Positions 1 through 8,734 are shown, counted from the first letter of the stretch. The stretch is DNA of 52,878 bases from Betaproteobacteria bacterium (GCA_005881575.1 VBCA01000054.1:1-52878); one strand, 5' to 3'. The notes: generated by a model not told the origin, from the letters alone. Numbers and translations are program-made.

Positions 1-935
1 GCACTCGCGTCGAGCTGGCAGGCGAAGGTGCTGCCGGCCTCGGTGGCCGTGAAGCTGAAGCTGGCGCTGCTGGAAGTGCTGCGGGCCGGCGGCGCCGCCG
101 TGATGGTCGTGTCAGGCGGCGTGGTATCCACCGTCCAGGTGTAGCTGGCCGGCGTCGGGTCGGTGTTGCCGGCCGGATCGGTGGCGCGTACCTGGAAGCT
201 GTGGCTGCCGTCGGCCAGGCCGCTATAGCTCTTGGGGCTCACGCACGGTGCGAAGGCACTCGCGTCGAGCTGGCAGGCGAAGGTGCTGCCGGCCTCGGTG
301 GCGGTGAAGCTGAAGCTCGCGCTGCTGGAATTGCTGCGGGCCGGCGGCGCTGCCGTGATGGTCGTGTCAGGCGGCGTGGTATCCGGCGGCGTGGTATCCA
401 CCGTCCAGGTGTAGCTGGCCGGCGTCGGGTCGGTGTTGCCGGTCGGATCGGTGGCGCGTACCTGGAAGCTGTGGCTGCCATCGGCCAGGCCGCTATAGCT
501 CCGCGGGCTCACGCACGGTGCGAAGGCACTCGCGTCGAGCTGGCAGGCGAAGGTGCTGCCGGCCTCGGTGGCCGTGAAGCTGAAGCTGGCGCTGCTGGAA
601 GTGCTGCGGGCCGGCGGCGCCGCCGTGATGGTCGTGTCAGGCGGCGTGGTATCCGGCGGCGTGGTATCCACCGTCCAGGTGTAGCTGGCCGGCGTCGGGT
701 CGGTGTTGCCGGCCGGATCGGTGGCGCGCACTTGGAAAGTGTGGCTGCCGTCGGCCAGGCCGCTATAGCTCCGCGGGCTCACGCAGGCTGCGAAGGCACT
801 CGCGTCGAGCTGGCAGGCGAAGCTGCTGCCCGCCTCGGTGGCGGTGAAGCTGAAGCTGGCGCTGCTGGAATTGCTGCGGGCCGGCGGCGCTGCGGTAATG
901 ATCGTATCCGGCGGAGTGGTGTCGCTGCCGGCGGT
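1..935 (-). repeat. Tandem Ig-like coding repeats of 255 or 270 bp
   Basis: The same segment recurs at 1, 256, 526 and 796, giving periods of 255, 270 and 270 bp. The 15-bp difference is one extra copy of the DTTPP codons in the linker. Copies are nearly identical at the DNA level, which suggests recent duplication or gene conversion. The array continues past the left edge. Confidence 0.9.
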
Positions 936-3410
936 CACGGTAAGGGCAACAGTGGTCGTGTTGGTCAAGGTGCCCGACGCACCCGTGATCGTCACCGTGC
1001 CCTGTCCCGTGGTCGCCGTGCTGCTTGCCGTCAGCGTCAACGTGCTCGTCGTAGTCGCGGGGTTCGGGCTGAAGGACGCGGTCACGCCGCTCGGCAGGCC
1101 GGATGCGGACAAGCTGACGCTGCCGCTGAAGCCGTTCCGTGGAGTCAGCGTGATCGTGCTCGTGCCGCTGCCTCCCTGTGTGATGGTCAAGCTGCTCGGC
1201 GATGCTGAAACGGTGTAGTTCGGCTGGGCGGTCACGGTGCCCGTGTTTATCAGCACCGAGATGGTGTTGGAATCATAGTTGGCCGCCACCAGATCCGGCT
1301 TGCCATCGCCATTGAAGTCGCCCACGGCCAGGGAGAAAGGACTAGCGCCCACAGCGAAGGCCAGCGGCGCTTGGAAGGTCCCATCGCCGTTGCCCAGCAG
1401 TACCGAGACGTTGTTGGAATTGAAGCTGGTCACCGCCAGATCCGGCTTGCCATCGCCATTGAAGTCGCCCACGGCCAGGGAGAAAGGACTAGCGCCCACA
1501 GCGAAGGCCAGCGGCGCCTGGAAGGTCCCATCGCCGTTGCCCAGCAGCACCGAGACGTTGTTGGAATTCAAGTTGACCAAGGCCAGATCCGGCTTGCCAT
1601 CGCCATTGAAGTCGCCCACGGCCACGGATGTAGGACCATTGCTCGCACCGAAGGTCAGCGGCGCCCGGAAGGTCCCATCGCCGTTGCCCAGCAGCACCGC
1701 AACGGTGTTAGAACCAAAGTTGGCCACCGCCAGATCCAGCTTGCCATCGCCGTTGAGGTCGCCCACGGCCACGGAGAAAGGATTGCTGCCCACAGCAGCG
1801 ACGGTCGGCGCCGCCCGGAAGGTCCCATCGCCGTTGCCCAGCAGCACCGAGACGTTGTTGGAATCATGGTTGGCCACTGCCAGATCCGGCCTGCCATCGC
1901 CATTGAAGTCGCCCACGGCCACGGAGAAAGGATTAGTGCCCACAGCGAAGGCCAGCGGCGCCCGCAAGGTCCCGTCGCCGTTGCCCAGGAGCACCGAGAC
2001 GTTGTTGGAATTGAAGTTGGCCACCGCCAGATCCAGCTTGCTATCGCCATTGAAGTCGCCCACGGCCACGGAGAGAGGATTAATGCCCGCAGCGAAGCTC
2101 GGCGGCGCCTGGAAGGTCCCATTGCCGTTGCCCAGCAGCACCGAGACGTTGTTGGAATTGAAGCTGGCCACCGCCAGATCCGGCTTGCCATCGCCATTGA
2201 AGTCGCCCACGGCCACGAAGCGAGGATTGATGCCCACAACGAAGGCCAGCGGCGCTTGGAAGGTCCCATCGCCTTTACCCAGCAGCACCGAACCAGTGTT
2301 GGAACCATAGTTGGCCGCGGCCAGATCCGGCTTGCCGTCGCCATTGAAGTCGCCCACGGCCACGGATGTAGGACCATTGCCCGCAGTGAAGGTCAGCGGC
2401 GCCCGGAAGGTCGCATCGCCGTTGCCCAGCAGTACCGAGAGGGTGTTAGAAGCATAGTCGCCCACCGCCAGATCCGGCCTGCCATCGCCATTGAAGTCGC
2501 CCACGGCCACGGATGCAGGACCACCGCCCGCATCGAAGGTCAGCGGCGTGCGGAAGGTCCCATCGCCGTTGCCCAGCAGCACTGAAACAGTGGTAGAACC
2601 ATAGTTCGCCGCCACCAGATCCAGCTTGCCATCGCCATTGAAGTCGCCCGCGGCCACGGCGTGAGGATTAGCGCCCACGCCGAAGGTTAGCGGTGCCTGG
2701 AAGGTCCCATCGCCGTTGCCCAGCAGCACCGAGACGTTGTTGGAATCGAAGTTGGCCACCGCCAGATCCGGCTTGCCATCGCCATTGAAGTCGCCTACGG
2801 CAATGGAGAAAGGACTTTGACCCACAACGACGGTCGGGGCCGCCCGGAAGGTCCCGTCGCCATTGCCCAGCAGCACCGAGACGTTTCTGGAGTTGAAGTT
2901 GGCCACCGCCAGATCCAGCTTGCCATCGCCATTGAGGTCGCCCACGGTCAAGAAGCGAGGATTAATGCCCACAGCGAAGGGCAGCGGTGCCCCGAAGGTC
3001 CCGTCGCCGTTGCCCAACAGCACCGAGACGGTGTTAGAGCCATCGTCGGCCACCACCAGATCCAGCTTGCCATCGCCATTGAAGTCGCCCACGGCCACGG
3101 CGAAAGGATTAGCACCCGCAGCAACGGTCGGCGCCGCCCGGAACGTCCCATCGCCGTTGCCCAGCAGCACCGAGATGGTGTTGGAATCAAAGTTGGTTAC
3201 CGCCAGATCTTGCACCCGATCGCCATTGAAGTCGCCCACGGCGACGAAAGTAGGATGAGCTTCGACGGCAAAGTCTAGTCGGGAACTGAACGGTACCGTC
3301 TGCGCGAGCGCGGGGGCTGAAACCGTCGACGAGAAGAATAAAGCCGCTGCGACAAGAAGCGATAGTTCGGCCAGCACCCGGGACTTTTCCTTGAACGCGA
3401 CGACCGACAT
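1..3410 (-). CDS. Large exported FG-GAP/Ig-like repeat protein (3' end beyond the window)
   Basis: The minus frame is open from the ATG at 3410 to the left edge (1136 complete codons, no stop seen), so the protein is truncated by the window. Residues 1-36 form a signal peptide ending ALA before Gln37. Then come 14 repeats of 49 residues (one of 50) with the core VGDFNGDGKLDL followed by SVLLGNGDGTF, the calcium-binding FG-GAP/VCBS blade of beta-propellers. Next is one beta-sandwich domain (SVSLSASGLPSGVTASFS), then near-identical Ig-like repeats (FACQLDASAFA, SYSGLADGSHTFQVRATDPA) joined by DTTPP linkers. GGAGGA sits before the ATG as ribosome site. Such proteins are exported and often adhesive; the ligand is unknown. 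Isolated, with a regulatory-looking repeat block upstream. Confidence 0.88.
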   Translation of the reverse strand, partial: MSVVAFKEKSRVLAELSLLVAAALFFSSTVSAPALAQTVPFSSRLDFAVEAHPTFVAVGDFNGDRVQDLAVTNFDSNTISVLLGNGDGTFRAAPTVAAGANPFAVAVGDFNGDGKLDLVVADDGSNTVSVLLGNGDGTFGAPLPFAVGINPRFLTVGDLNGDGKLDLAVANFNSRNVSVLLGNGDGTFRAAPTVVVGQSPFSIAVGDFNGDGKPDLAVANFDSNNVSVLLGNGDGTFQAPLTFGVGANPHAVAAGDFNGDGKLDLVAANYGSTTVSVLLGNGDGTFRTPLTFDAGGGPASVAVGDFNGDGRPDLAVGDYASNTLSVLLGNGDATFRAPLTFTAGNGPTSVAVGDFNGDGKPDLAAANYGSNTGSVLLGKGDGTFQAPLAFVVGINPRFVAVGDFNGDGKPDLAVASFNSNNVSVLLGNGNGTFQAPPSFAAGINPLSVAVGDFNGDSKLDLAVANFNSNNVSVLLGNGDGTLRAPLAFAVGTNPFSVAVGDFNGDGRPDLAVANHDSNNVSVLLGNGDGTFRAAPTVAAVGSNPFSVAVGDLNGDGKLDLAVANFGSNTVAVLLGNGDGTFRAPLTFGASNGPTSVAVGDFNGDGKPDLALVNLNSNNVSVLLGNGDGTFQAPLAFAVGASPFSLAVGDFNGDGKPDLAVTSFNSNNVSVLLGNGDGTFQAPLAFAVGASPFSLAVGDFNGDGKPDLVAANYDSNTISVLINTGTVTAQPNYTVSASPSSLTITQGGSGTSTITLTPRNGFSGSVSLSASGLPSGVTASFSPNPATTTSTLTLTASSTATTGQGTVTITGASGTLTNTTTVALTVTAGSDTTPPDTIITAAPPARSNSSSASFSFTATEAGSSFACQLDASAFAACVSPRSYSGLADGSHTFQVRATDPAGNTDPTPASYTWTVDTTPPDTTPPDTTITAAPPARSTSSSASFSFTATEAGSTFACQLDASAFAPCVSPRSYSGLADGSHSFQVRATDPTGNTDPTPASYTWTVDTTPPDTTPPDTTITAAPPARSNSSSASFSFTATEAGSTFACQLDASAFAPCVSPKSYSGLADGSHSFQVRATDPAGNTDPTPASYTWTVDTTPPDTTITAAPPARSTSSSASFSFTATEAGSTFACQLDAS
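1240..3265 (-). repeat. 14 tandem 147-bp FG-GAP coding repeats
   Basis: The marker for GDGK recurs at 1303, 1450, 1597, 1744, 1894, 2041, 2188, 2335, 2482, 2629, 2776, 2923, 3070 and 3217. The spacing is 147 bp in 12 of 13 steps and 150 bp once, so every copy keeps the frame. Copies differ by scattered substitutions, mostly in the SNNVSV and P-x-F-x-VG-x-NP segments. Confidence 0.93.
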
Positions 3411-3476
3411 GACTCCTCCGTGCGGAAACACCTCTACGGGTGCTTGCCGACATGGTCAGCTACGGGTGTTTACGGC

Positions 3477-3548
3477 CGTCGGTGTTCTGTGTAGTCCTTT
3501 CGTCGGTGTTCTGTGTAGTCCTTTCGTCGGTGTTCTGTGTAGTCCTTT
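3477..3548. repeat. Three perfect 24-bp direct repeats upstream of the FG-GAP gene
   Basis: Units at 3477-3500, 3501-3524 and 3525-3548 are identical, beginning CGTCGGTGTTC and ending TAGTCCTTT on the plus strand. They lie 67-138 bp upstream of the FG-GAP start codon, with two copies of CTACGGGTG (3434-3442, 3460-3468) between. The position fits an operator or activator-site array. No regulator can be named from the sequence. Confidence 0.85.
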
Positions 3549-3662
3549 CAGTGCACGCGCTACGCGCTTTTTCGGCTGAGCCTGGACTTCGCGCTTGCAT
3601 GTGCGAGCGGTACATGACAATTCCGGTTTGCGGGAGATAAGTCATCTTCTCCAGAGAGAGCG

Positions 3663-4092
3663 GCGCGCGCAGCACGTAATGTATTGAGCGAGCTTCTTGC
3701 GGCCCTCGGTGTCCCCGGAGGCAACGCGCACGGTGTGCACTTGGTGCAACTCGGTGGCGCAGTCGATCGTCGAATCGGCTCGTTTCGATGTCGTGATGTC
3801 GATCGAGCGGCTCGCGGAGATCGGCCGGGTACTCGCCTATCCGAAGATCCACCGCAAGCTGAAATGGGACGAGCAGCGGATCGAGCAGTTCATACGCCAG
3901 CTCTACGTCCGGGCCGAAGTCGATCTGCGCTCGACTTCGGTTGAAGTCCCGCGCGATCCCCAGGACTCGCCGATCCTCGCAGCGCTCATCGCTTCCGGCG
4001 CCGACGCGCTCGTGAGCGGTGATCGCGACCTGCTCGAGCTGCGCGGGAAATATCCGATCCAGACGCCGGCGGAATTTGTCCGCCGGTTGTAA
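3663..4092 (+). pseudogene. PIN-domain toxin remnant (COG1569-like), frameshifted and missing its first catalytic Asp
   Basis: The last 100 residues read as the C-terminal part of a PIN-domain ribonuclease of the 'putative toxin' group: FDVVMSIERLAEIGRVL, then DSPILAALIASGADALVSGD and DLLEL, ending TPAEFVRRL. This keeps the conserved SGD acidic site. The N-terminal part lies in another frame (NVLSELLAALGVPGGNAH) and joins only through a frameshift near 3770-3790. The family start V-L-D-T-N, with the first catalytic Asp, is degraded to A-A-R-N. I see no intact antitoxin partner beside it. Probably inactive. Confidence 0.7.
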
Positions 4093-4182
4093 TGATTCCT
4101 AGGCGCCGTTGCGAGCTTCAGTAACCGAGCGCGATCGCCCGAGGATAGACGCGCAGACCATCTGAAGAAGTGACGAGACGAT

Positions 4183-4263
4183 ATGGAAATCAGGCCGATC
4201 AAGACCAAAGCGGATTACCGCGCCGCGCTGAAGGAGATCGGGGCGCTGATGGCGGCGGAACGC
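4183..4263 (+). pseudogene. Truncated HigA-type antitoxin head
   Basis: The frame reads MEIRPIKTKADYRAALKEIG then ALMAAE, which matches the usual N-terminus of HigA/XRE antitoxins. The similarity stops after about 27 residues and the following codons (RHFNLVHRHQ) are unrelated. No helix-turn-helix follows. A start codon is present, but the product would be a meaningless peptide, so this is a remnant of a type II toxin-antitoxin locus. Confidence 0.6.
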
Positions 4264-4378
4264 AGACACTTCAACCTGGTTCATCGGCATCAGCCGCTCG
4301 ACCACCGTGTCAACCGACTACCGTACCGCGCGTTTGCGAATCAAGGGAGGGGGGTCGCCGGGGGGTCGCCACGTGATC

Positions 4379-6082
4379 ATGAGAAAACGGATGGTTGCGA
4401 CACGCGAGCCACGGGTTGCAAGCGTCGCCCAGGAAACAGCGGGTGCGGAGGCGGACGCCGGCGCAGCGCTCGCCAAACTGGGACTTGCGGCCACTGGCGC
4501 GCTTGCCCTTGAAGCCTGCGGTGGTGATAGCGGCTCCTCTGGCGGCGGCACACCGCCGCCCGTATTGTCCAGCACACAGGCCTCGCGGTTCCTGTCGCAG
4601 TCCGCCATCGGCTACAGCCATGCCGATATCGCGAGCGTCTCCACCTCAGGCATCGATGCCTGGCTAACCGCCCAGTTCGCGATGGCGCGACCGCAGAAGT
4701 TCTGGGACTTTCTGGTCACCAACGGCTACGCCGCCTCGACCAACGTCAACACGCTCAATGGCTTCGACCCGATGATCTGGTCGCAGCTCATGGGCGGCAG
4801 CGACATCTTGCGCCAGCGCGTGGGATTGGCGCTGCTCGACCAGTGGGTGGTGAGCATCGACGGGTTCGCCAGCAGCTGGCGGCCGTTCGTCATGGCAGCG
4901 TACCTCGACGTGCTGTGGGAGAGTGCCTTTAGCAATTATCGAGATCTCATGGAGGGCGTATCCACCAGCGTCGCCATGGGCCTGTACTTGACCTTCCTCG
5001 GCAGCGTCAAGGCCAATCCGGCGACCGGGTCGATACCGGATGAAAACTACGCGCGCGAACTTATGCAACTGTTCACCATCGGCCTGTATCAACTCAATAT
5101 GGACGGCACGCTGGTCATGTCCGGCGGCAATCCCGTGCCCACCTACACACAGACCGACGTCTCGCAGGGCGCGCGGGTGTGGACCGGCTACACCTTCGCC
5201 AATACCGACAACACGACGCCGGACCGGATGCAGCTGCCGATGGCGATCAACGCCGCGCAGCATGAAACCGGCGCGACCAGCTTCCTCGGCATCAGCATTC
5301 CTGCCGGCACGAGCGGCGCGACCGCACGCGCCACGACACTCGACGGTCTGTTCAATCATCCCAACGTGCCGCCATTCGTCAGCAAGCAGCTGATCCAGCA
5401 CCTGGTAACCAGCAATCCCTCGCCTGCCTACGTCGGCCGCGTCGCGGCGGTATTCGCCAACAACGGCAGCGGCGTGCGCGGCGATATGAAATCCGTGATC
5501 CGCGCGATCCTGACCGACAGCGAGGCCCGTGACGACACCCAGGTGACGAGCTCGAGCTTCGGCAAGCTGCGCGAACCGGTGACGCGGCTGGTCCAGTGGG
5601 CGCGGGCGTTCAACGTCACGTCGCCCACCAATTTGTGGCCGTTCGGCAATGTCTCCTCGAGCGCCAACCGAATCGGCGAGAGCCCGGGCCACGCGCCGAG
5701 CGTCTTCAACTGGTTCCGGCCCGGGTACACACCCCCGGGCACGACGATCGCGAGCGACGGCCGCGTCGCGCCCGAGTTCCAGATCACCAATGAGCCGTCG
5801 ATGATCGCCTATATCAACTACCTGCAGTCGGTGATCGTCAATGGCGCGGGTGAGGCCAAGGCAGACTACTCCTCGCTGACCGCGATCGGCTCGGACAGCC
5901 AGGCGCTGCTCAACGAGCTCAATCTGGTGCTGGCCGCCGGTCAGATCAGCGCGACGACGATCGCGCAGATGAAGACTGCACTCGACACCATTTCGGCGAC
6001 CACCAGCGCAGGCCTGAACAATCGCATCTATGCGGCGCTGGTTCTGGTCATGGCCTCCCCCGAGTACCTGGTGCTGCGATGA
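4379..6082 (+). CDS. DUF1800 family secreted protein
   Basis: The 567-residue product has the DUF1800 layout: an N-terminal exported segment, then ASRFLSQSAIGYSHADI, the block NYARELMQLFTIGLYQLN, a later KQLIQHLVTSNPSP and APSVFNWFRPGY. The start chosen is the ATG at 4379, which leaves an N-terminus leading to LALEACGGDSG. That resembles a lipobox with a Ser/Gly-rich linker, so it may be a lipoprotein; upstream in-frame codons from 4307 look non-coding. The stop overlaps an ATG of the next gene and the two are plainly co-transcribed. DUF1800 and DUF1501 genes usually occur as a pair; the role is unknown, though export and a surface function are likely. Confidence 0.9.
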   Translation: MRKRMVATREPRVASVAQETAGAEADAGAALAKLGLAATGALALEACGGDSGSSGGGTPPPVLSSTQASRFLSQSAIGYSHADIASVSTSGIDAWLTAQFAMARPQKFWDFLVTNGYAASTNVNTLNGFDPMIWSQLMGGSDILRQRVGLALLDQWVVSIDGFASSWRPFVMAAYLDVLWESAFSNYRDLMEGVSTSVAMGLYLTFLGSVKANPATGSIPDENYARELMQLFTIGLYQLNMDGTLVMSGGNPVPTYTQTDVSQGARVWTGYTFANTDNTTPDRMQLPMAINAAQHETGATSFLGISIPAGTSGATARATTLDGLFNHPNVPPFVSKQLIQHLVTSNPSPAYVGRVAAVFANNGSGVRGDMKSVIRAILTDSEARDDTQVTSSSFGKLREPVTRLVQWARAFNVTSPTNLWPFGNVSSSANRIGESPGHAPSVFNWFRPGYTPPGTTIASDGRVAPEFQITNEPSMIAYINYLQSVIVNGAGEAKADYSSLTAIGSDSQALLNELNLVLAAGQISATTIAQMKTALDTISATTSAGLNNRIYAALVLVMASPEYLVLR

Positions 6083-6093
6083 GGAGAACGCGT

Positions 6094-7485
6094 ATGCCCT
6101 CGGACCTATCCCGACGTGCGTTTCTCAAGCGCGCCTCGGCGCTCTCCCTGGCCGGCGCCGCCACGCCGTTCGTCATGAACCTCGCTGCGATGGGCGAAGC
6201 CGCCGCGGCTACGGCGACGGACTACAAGGCGCTGGTCTGCGTATTCCTCTATGGCGGCAACGACTACGCCAACACGCTCGTGCCCTATGACAACACGCAA
6301 TACGGCATCTATCAGGCCCAGCGTCCAGGGCTCGCCTATGCACAGTCGGCGCTGACCGCCACCGCGCTCACGCCCTCGATGCCGCTGCCCAATGGCGCCC
6401 AGTACGCGCTCGCGCCGGAACTCGCCAAGCTGCTGCCGCTGTTCAATGCCGGCAATCTGGCGGTGCTGCTGAACGCCGGCACGCTGGTGCAGCCGACAAC
6501 CAAGGCCCAGTATCAGGCGAAGAGCGTGAGCCTGCCCCCGAAGCTGCTGTCGCACAACGACCAACAGAGCTACTGGCAGGCCTCATCGCCCGAGGGCGCC
6601 GCCTCCGGCTGGGGCGGCCGCATCGGCGACCTGTTGCAGTCGGGCAACGGCACGGCCACACTCACCTGCATCAACGTAACCGGCAATGCGGTGTTCCTCA
6701 CCGGACAGGCGGCCGTGCAGTATTCGGTCACGCCCGCCGGACCCATCGCGCTCAATGCGCGCACCAGCCTGCAGGGATCGACAGCAGCGGCCACCCTGCT
6801 GCGGTCGCTGATCAGTGACGGCGGCACGCATGAATTCGAAGCGGCGCTTGGCGGCATCGGGTCGCGTGCACTCGACCTGTACAGCCAGGTGTCGGCTGCT
6901 CTGGGCCAGGCACCGGTGACCACGACCGCGTTCCCAACGGCCGCCGACCCGCAGAGTTCGCTGGGCGCGCAGCTGCAACTGGTGGCCAAGCTGATCTCGG
7001 TTGGCAGCGAGCTGGGTGCGAAGCGCCAAGTGTTCTTCGTTTCCACCAGCCGTTACGATACGCACGCTGGGCTGGTGACCTTGCATCCGACACTGCTCAC
7101 CAACCTCGCTGATGCGCTGCGCGCCTTCTATGACACGACGGTGGAGCTCGGTGTGGCTCCGCAGGTAACCACCTTCACCGGCTCCGACTTCGGGCGTGCA
7201 CTGACGGCCAACAACGATGGCACCGACCACGGCTGGGGCAGCATGCACTTCGCGCTCGGCGGCGCCGTCAGGGGCGGCCGGTATTACGGTATCAATCCGA
7301 CGCTGGCTAACGGCGGCCCCGATGACATCGGCCAGGGCCGGCTCATCCCGACGCTGTCGGTCGATCAGTATGCGGCGACGCTCGCCAGCTGGTTCGGCGT
7401 CTCGAATTCCGATCTGGCGACGGTTGTCCCCAACATCGGCAACTATGCCGGCAGTGCGCTGGGCACGAATGTCGGCTTTGTCTAG
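6094..7485 (+). CDS. DUF1501 family protein with twin-arginine signal
   Basis: The product is 463 residues. It opens with MPSDLSRRAFLKRASAL, a Tat signal (SRRAFLK) followed by a hydrophobic stretch ending AAMGEAAAA. The mature part starts with FLYGGNDYANTLVPYD and later has RYDTHAGLVTLHPTLLTNLA and FTGSDFGRALTANNDGTDHG, the DUF1501 hallmarks related to the alkaline phosphatase/sulfatase fold. The ATG at 6094 is preferred over the overlapping ATG at 6079 because GAGGAG sits 7 bases before it. It is coupled to the DUF1800 gene. Tat export implies folding, and perhaps metal loading, before secretion. Substrate unknown. Confidence 0.9.
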   Translation: MPSDLSRRAFLKRASALSLAGAATPFVMNLAAMGEAAAATATDYKALVCVFLYGGNDYANTLVPYDNTQYGIYQAQRPGLAYAQSALTATALTPSMPLPNGAQYALAPELAKLLPLFNAGNLAVLLNAGTLVQPTTKAQYQAKSVSLPPKLLSHNDQQSYWQASSPEGAASGWGGRIGDLLQSGNGTATLTCINVTGNAVFLTGQAAVQYSVTPAGPIALNARTSLQGSTAAATLLRSLISDGGTHEFEAALGGIGSRALDLYSQVSAALGQAPVTTTAFPTAADPQSSLGAQLQLVAKLISVGSELGAKRQVFFVSTSRYDTHAGLVTLHPTLLTNLADALRAFYDTTVELGVAPQVTTFTGSDFGRALTANNDGTDHGWGSMHFALGGAVRGGRYYGINPTLANGGPDDIGQGRLIPTLSVDQYAATLASWFGVSNSDLATVVPNIGNYAGSALGTNVGFV

Positions 7486-7488
7486 ACC

Positions 7489-7710
7489 GCGATAGCGACG
7501 GTCTGGATCAACTATCCGTACCGCGTCGTGTACATCCGGTTCATCGGCCTGACGGCGCACTGCTCGGTGGCCCAGGTCGCCGAGCTGGTCGAGGCGCTGA
7601 ACCGCATCACGGACGAGCGCCATCGCACGAACCGGAGCCTGGCGACGATTGCACGGGAAGCTTTGGAGAAAAAGTCCCCGAATCTCCCCGCGCAAATAAA
7701 AAGCGGCTAA
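7489..7710 (+). pseudogene. HigB-like toxin tail and short unassigned frame
   Basis: Directly after the DUF1501 stop and in the same frame, the codons read VWINYPYRVVYIRFIG. This resembles the C-terminal strand region of HigB-type mRNA interferases, where a THxxYD segment normally follows. Here it changes to LTAHCSVAQVAELVEALNRI and continues as a helical, charged stretch to a stop at 7710. There is no start codon with a ribosome site and no toxin N-terminus. I read it as a toxin fragment fused to other sequence; the alternative is a small unknown protein starting at the GTG at 7528. Confidence 0.4.
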
Positions 7711-7733
7711 GTGTTTTTTCCACTTAACCGCTT
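7694..7733 (-). terminator. Rho-independent terminator of tRNA-Arg
   Basis: On the minus strand a 13-bp stem (7733-7721 with 7713-7701, one G-U pair) encloses a 7-base loop and is followed by a T-rich tail at 7700-7694. It lies just past the 3' end of the tRNA gene. Confidence 0.8.
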
Positions 7734-7741
7734 GTATTGAC

Positions 7742-7818
7742 TGGCGCGCCCGGCAGGAATTGAACCCACGACCCCCTGGTTCGTAGCCAGGTACTCTATC
7801 CAACTGAGCTACGGGCGC
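7742..7818 (-). tRNA. tRNA-Arg (anticodon ACG)
   Basis: 77 nt on the minus strand. The acceptor stem GCGCCCG pairs with CGGGCGC, and CCA is encoded at 7744-7742. The D-arm has AGCTCAGTTGGATAGAGT, the anticodon loop is CTACGAA (ACG) between CCTGG and CCAGG, and the T-arm has GGTTCAATTCC. All canonical parts are present. Confidence 0.96.
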
Positions 7819-7960
7819 GAAACGAGGCGCTCATTATAGCAGGCGGAAACAGGGGTCCCCGATCCCGGGTTGCCCCGCCCCCTCCCATATCGCCCGCGAC
7901 TGAACCGCCCTACAATGCGGGTTACCAGCGAAAATCGCCCGATCGGTTGAGGATTCATTC

Positions 7961-8734
7961 ATGTCCCGTTCCCGATGCCGGTACTGCGATCAGGACAATC
8001 CGGCGGACTCGAAGTTCTGCAGCTCCTGCGGCGGAGCATTGCACCTCCCACCGCACCTTGCATCGTGCCCGCGCTGCGGGGCGGTGAACCCGGCCACAGC
8101 GACCGTCTGTTGCTGGTGCAGGAACCAGATGCCGCGGGGAAAGTCTTTGCCGCGCCCGCGCTCTCGAGTGATCGTCGGCACAGCGGCTCTCGCGGCAGTT
8201 GCCGTCGTCGGCTACTACACCTACCGCCAGCTCTCGTACGCTGACGCGCCTCAAGCGCCAGCCGCAAGCAGCGATTCGAGCGCGCGCCGCGCTCCTGCCG
8301 ACGCCGTCTTTCTCGACGGGAATGCGGCAGCCGCCGATCCCAAATCAGCCAGCGCCGACGAAGGCGCCGCGCTCACCGTCCCCGCGACCTCGCCGTTGGG
8401 GACCCCGCCTGCCGAACCAACGCGTGCCGCGGCAAGCCCGGCGCGCGCGGCCCGTCAGCCGGTAAAATCAGAGGAAGCGAAAGCTGGCGAGCCGGGGTTG
8501 TTTCGCTCGGAAGCGTGCACCGAGGCGAACGCAGCCCTTGGATTGTGTGCAATGAAATCCGCTCAGAAGAAAGACCCGGAAACGGCTGCCGCCGTCGAAG
8601 CGGCGATCAAACGTCCCCCAACGACCGGCGCCGGCAGTTCGGGCGGGCAAGAGCCGCCTCGGCCCCAGACGTGCACTGAAGCAGTCGCGGCCCTGGGGCT
8701 TTGCACGTCAAGTCCTACACAGAGGAGGGAATGA
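7961..8734 (+). CDS. Double zinc-ribbon, single-pass membrane protein with two CTEAxAALGLC motifs
   Basis: The 257-residue protein starts with two zinc ribbons: C6-x2-C9 with C20-x2-C23, and C36-x2-C39 with C50-x2-C53. One membrane helix follows at about 69-86 (VIVGTAALAAVAVVGYY), then a long Ala/Pro/Ser-rich low-complexity linker. The C-terminal part holds two copies of an 11-residue Cys-to-Cys motif: CTEANAALGLC at 186-196 and CTEAVAALGLC at 238-248. The ribbons are probably cytoplasmic and the linker periplasmic, but topology is inferred. The stop lies one base before the start of the TAXI binding-protein gene, which carries a related motif at its own C-terminus. Function not known. Confidence 0.8.
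   Translation: MSRSRCRYCDQDNPADSKFCSSCGGALHLPPHLASCPRCGAVNPATATVCCWCRNQMPRGKSLPRPRSRVIVGTAALAAVAVVGYYTYRQLSYADAPQAPAASSDSSARRAPADAVFLDGNAAAADPKSASADEGAALTVPATSPLGTPPAEPTRAAASPARAARQPVKSEEAKAGEPGLFRSEACTEANAALGLCAMKSAQKKDPETAAAVEAAIKRPPTTGAGSSGGQEPPRPQTCTEAVAALGLCTSSPTQRRE

Noticed and set aside
201..2585. Long plus-strand open frames over the repeat region (about 335-400 codons)
   Set aside because: They arise because the 147-bp and 255/270-bp units are multiples of three, so a frame free of stops stays free in every copy. Their products are simple repeats of unlikely composition, while the minus frame gives FG-GAP and Ig-like domains with a signal peptide.
3477..3548. Possible CRISPR array
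   Set aside because: The three 24-bp units are directly adjacent with no spacers, and no cas genes are present in the window.
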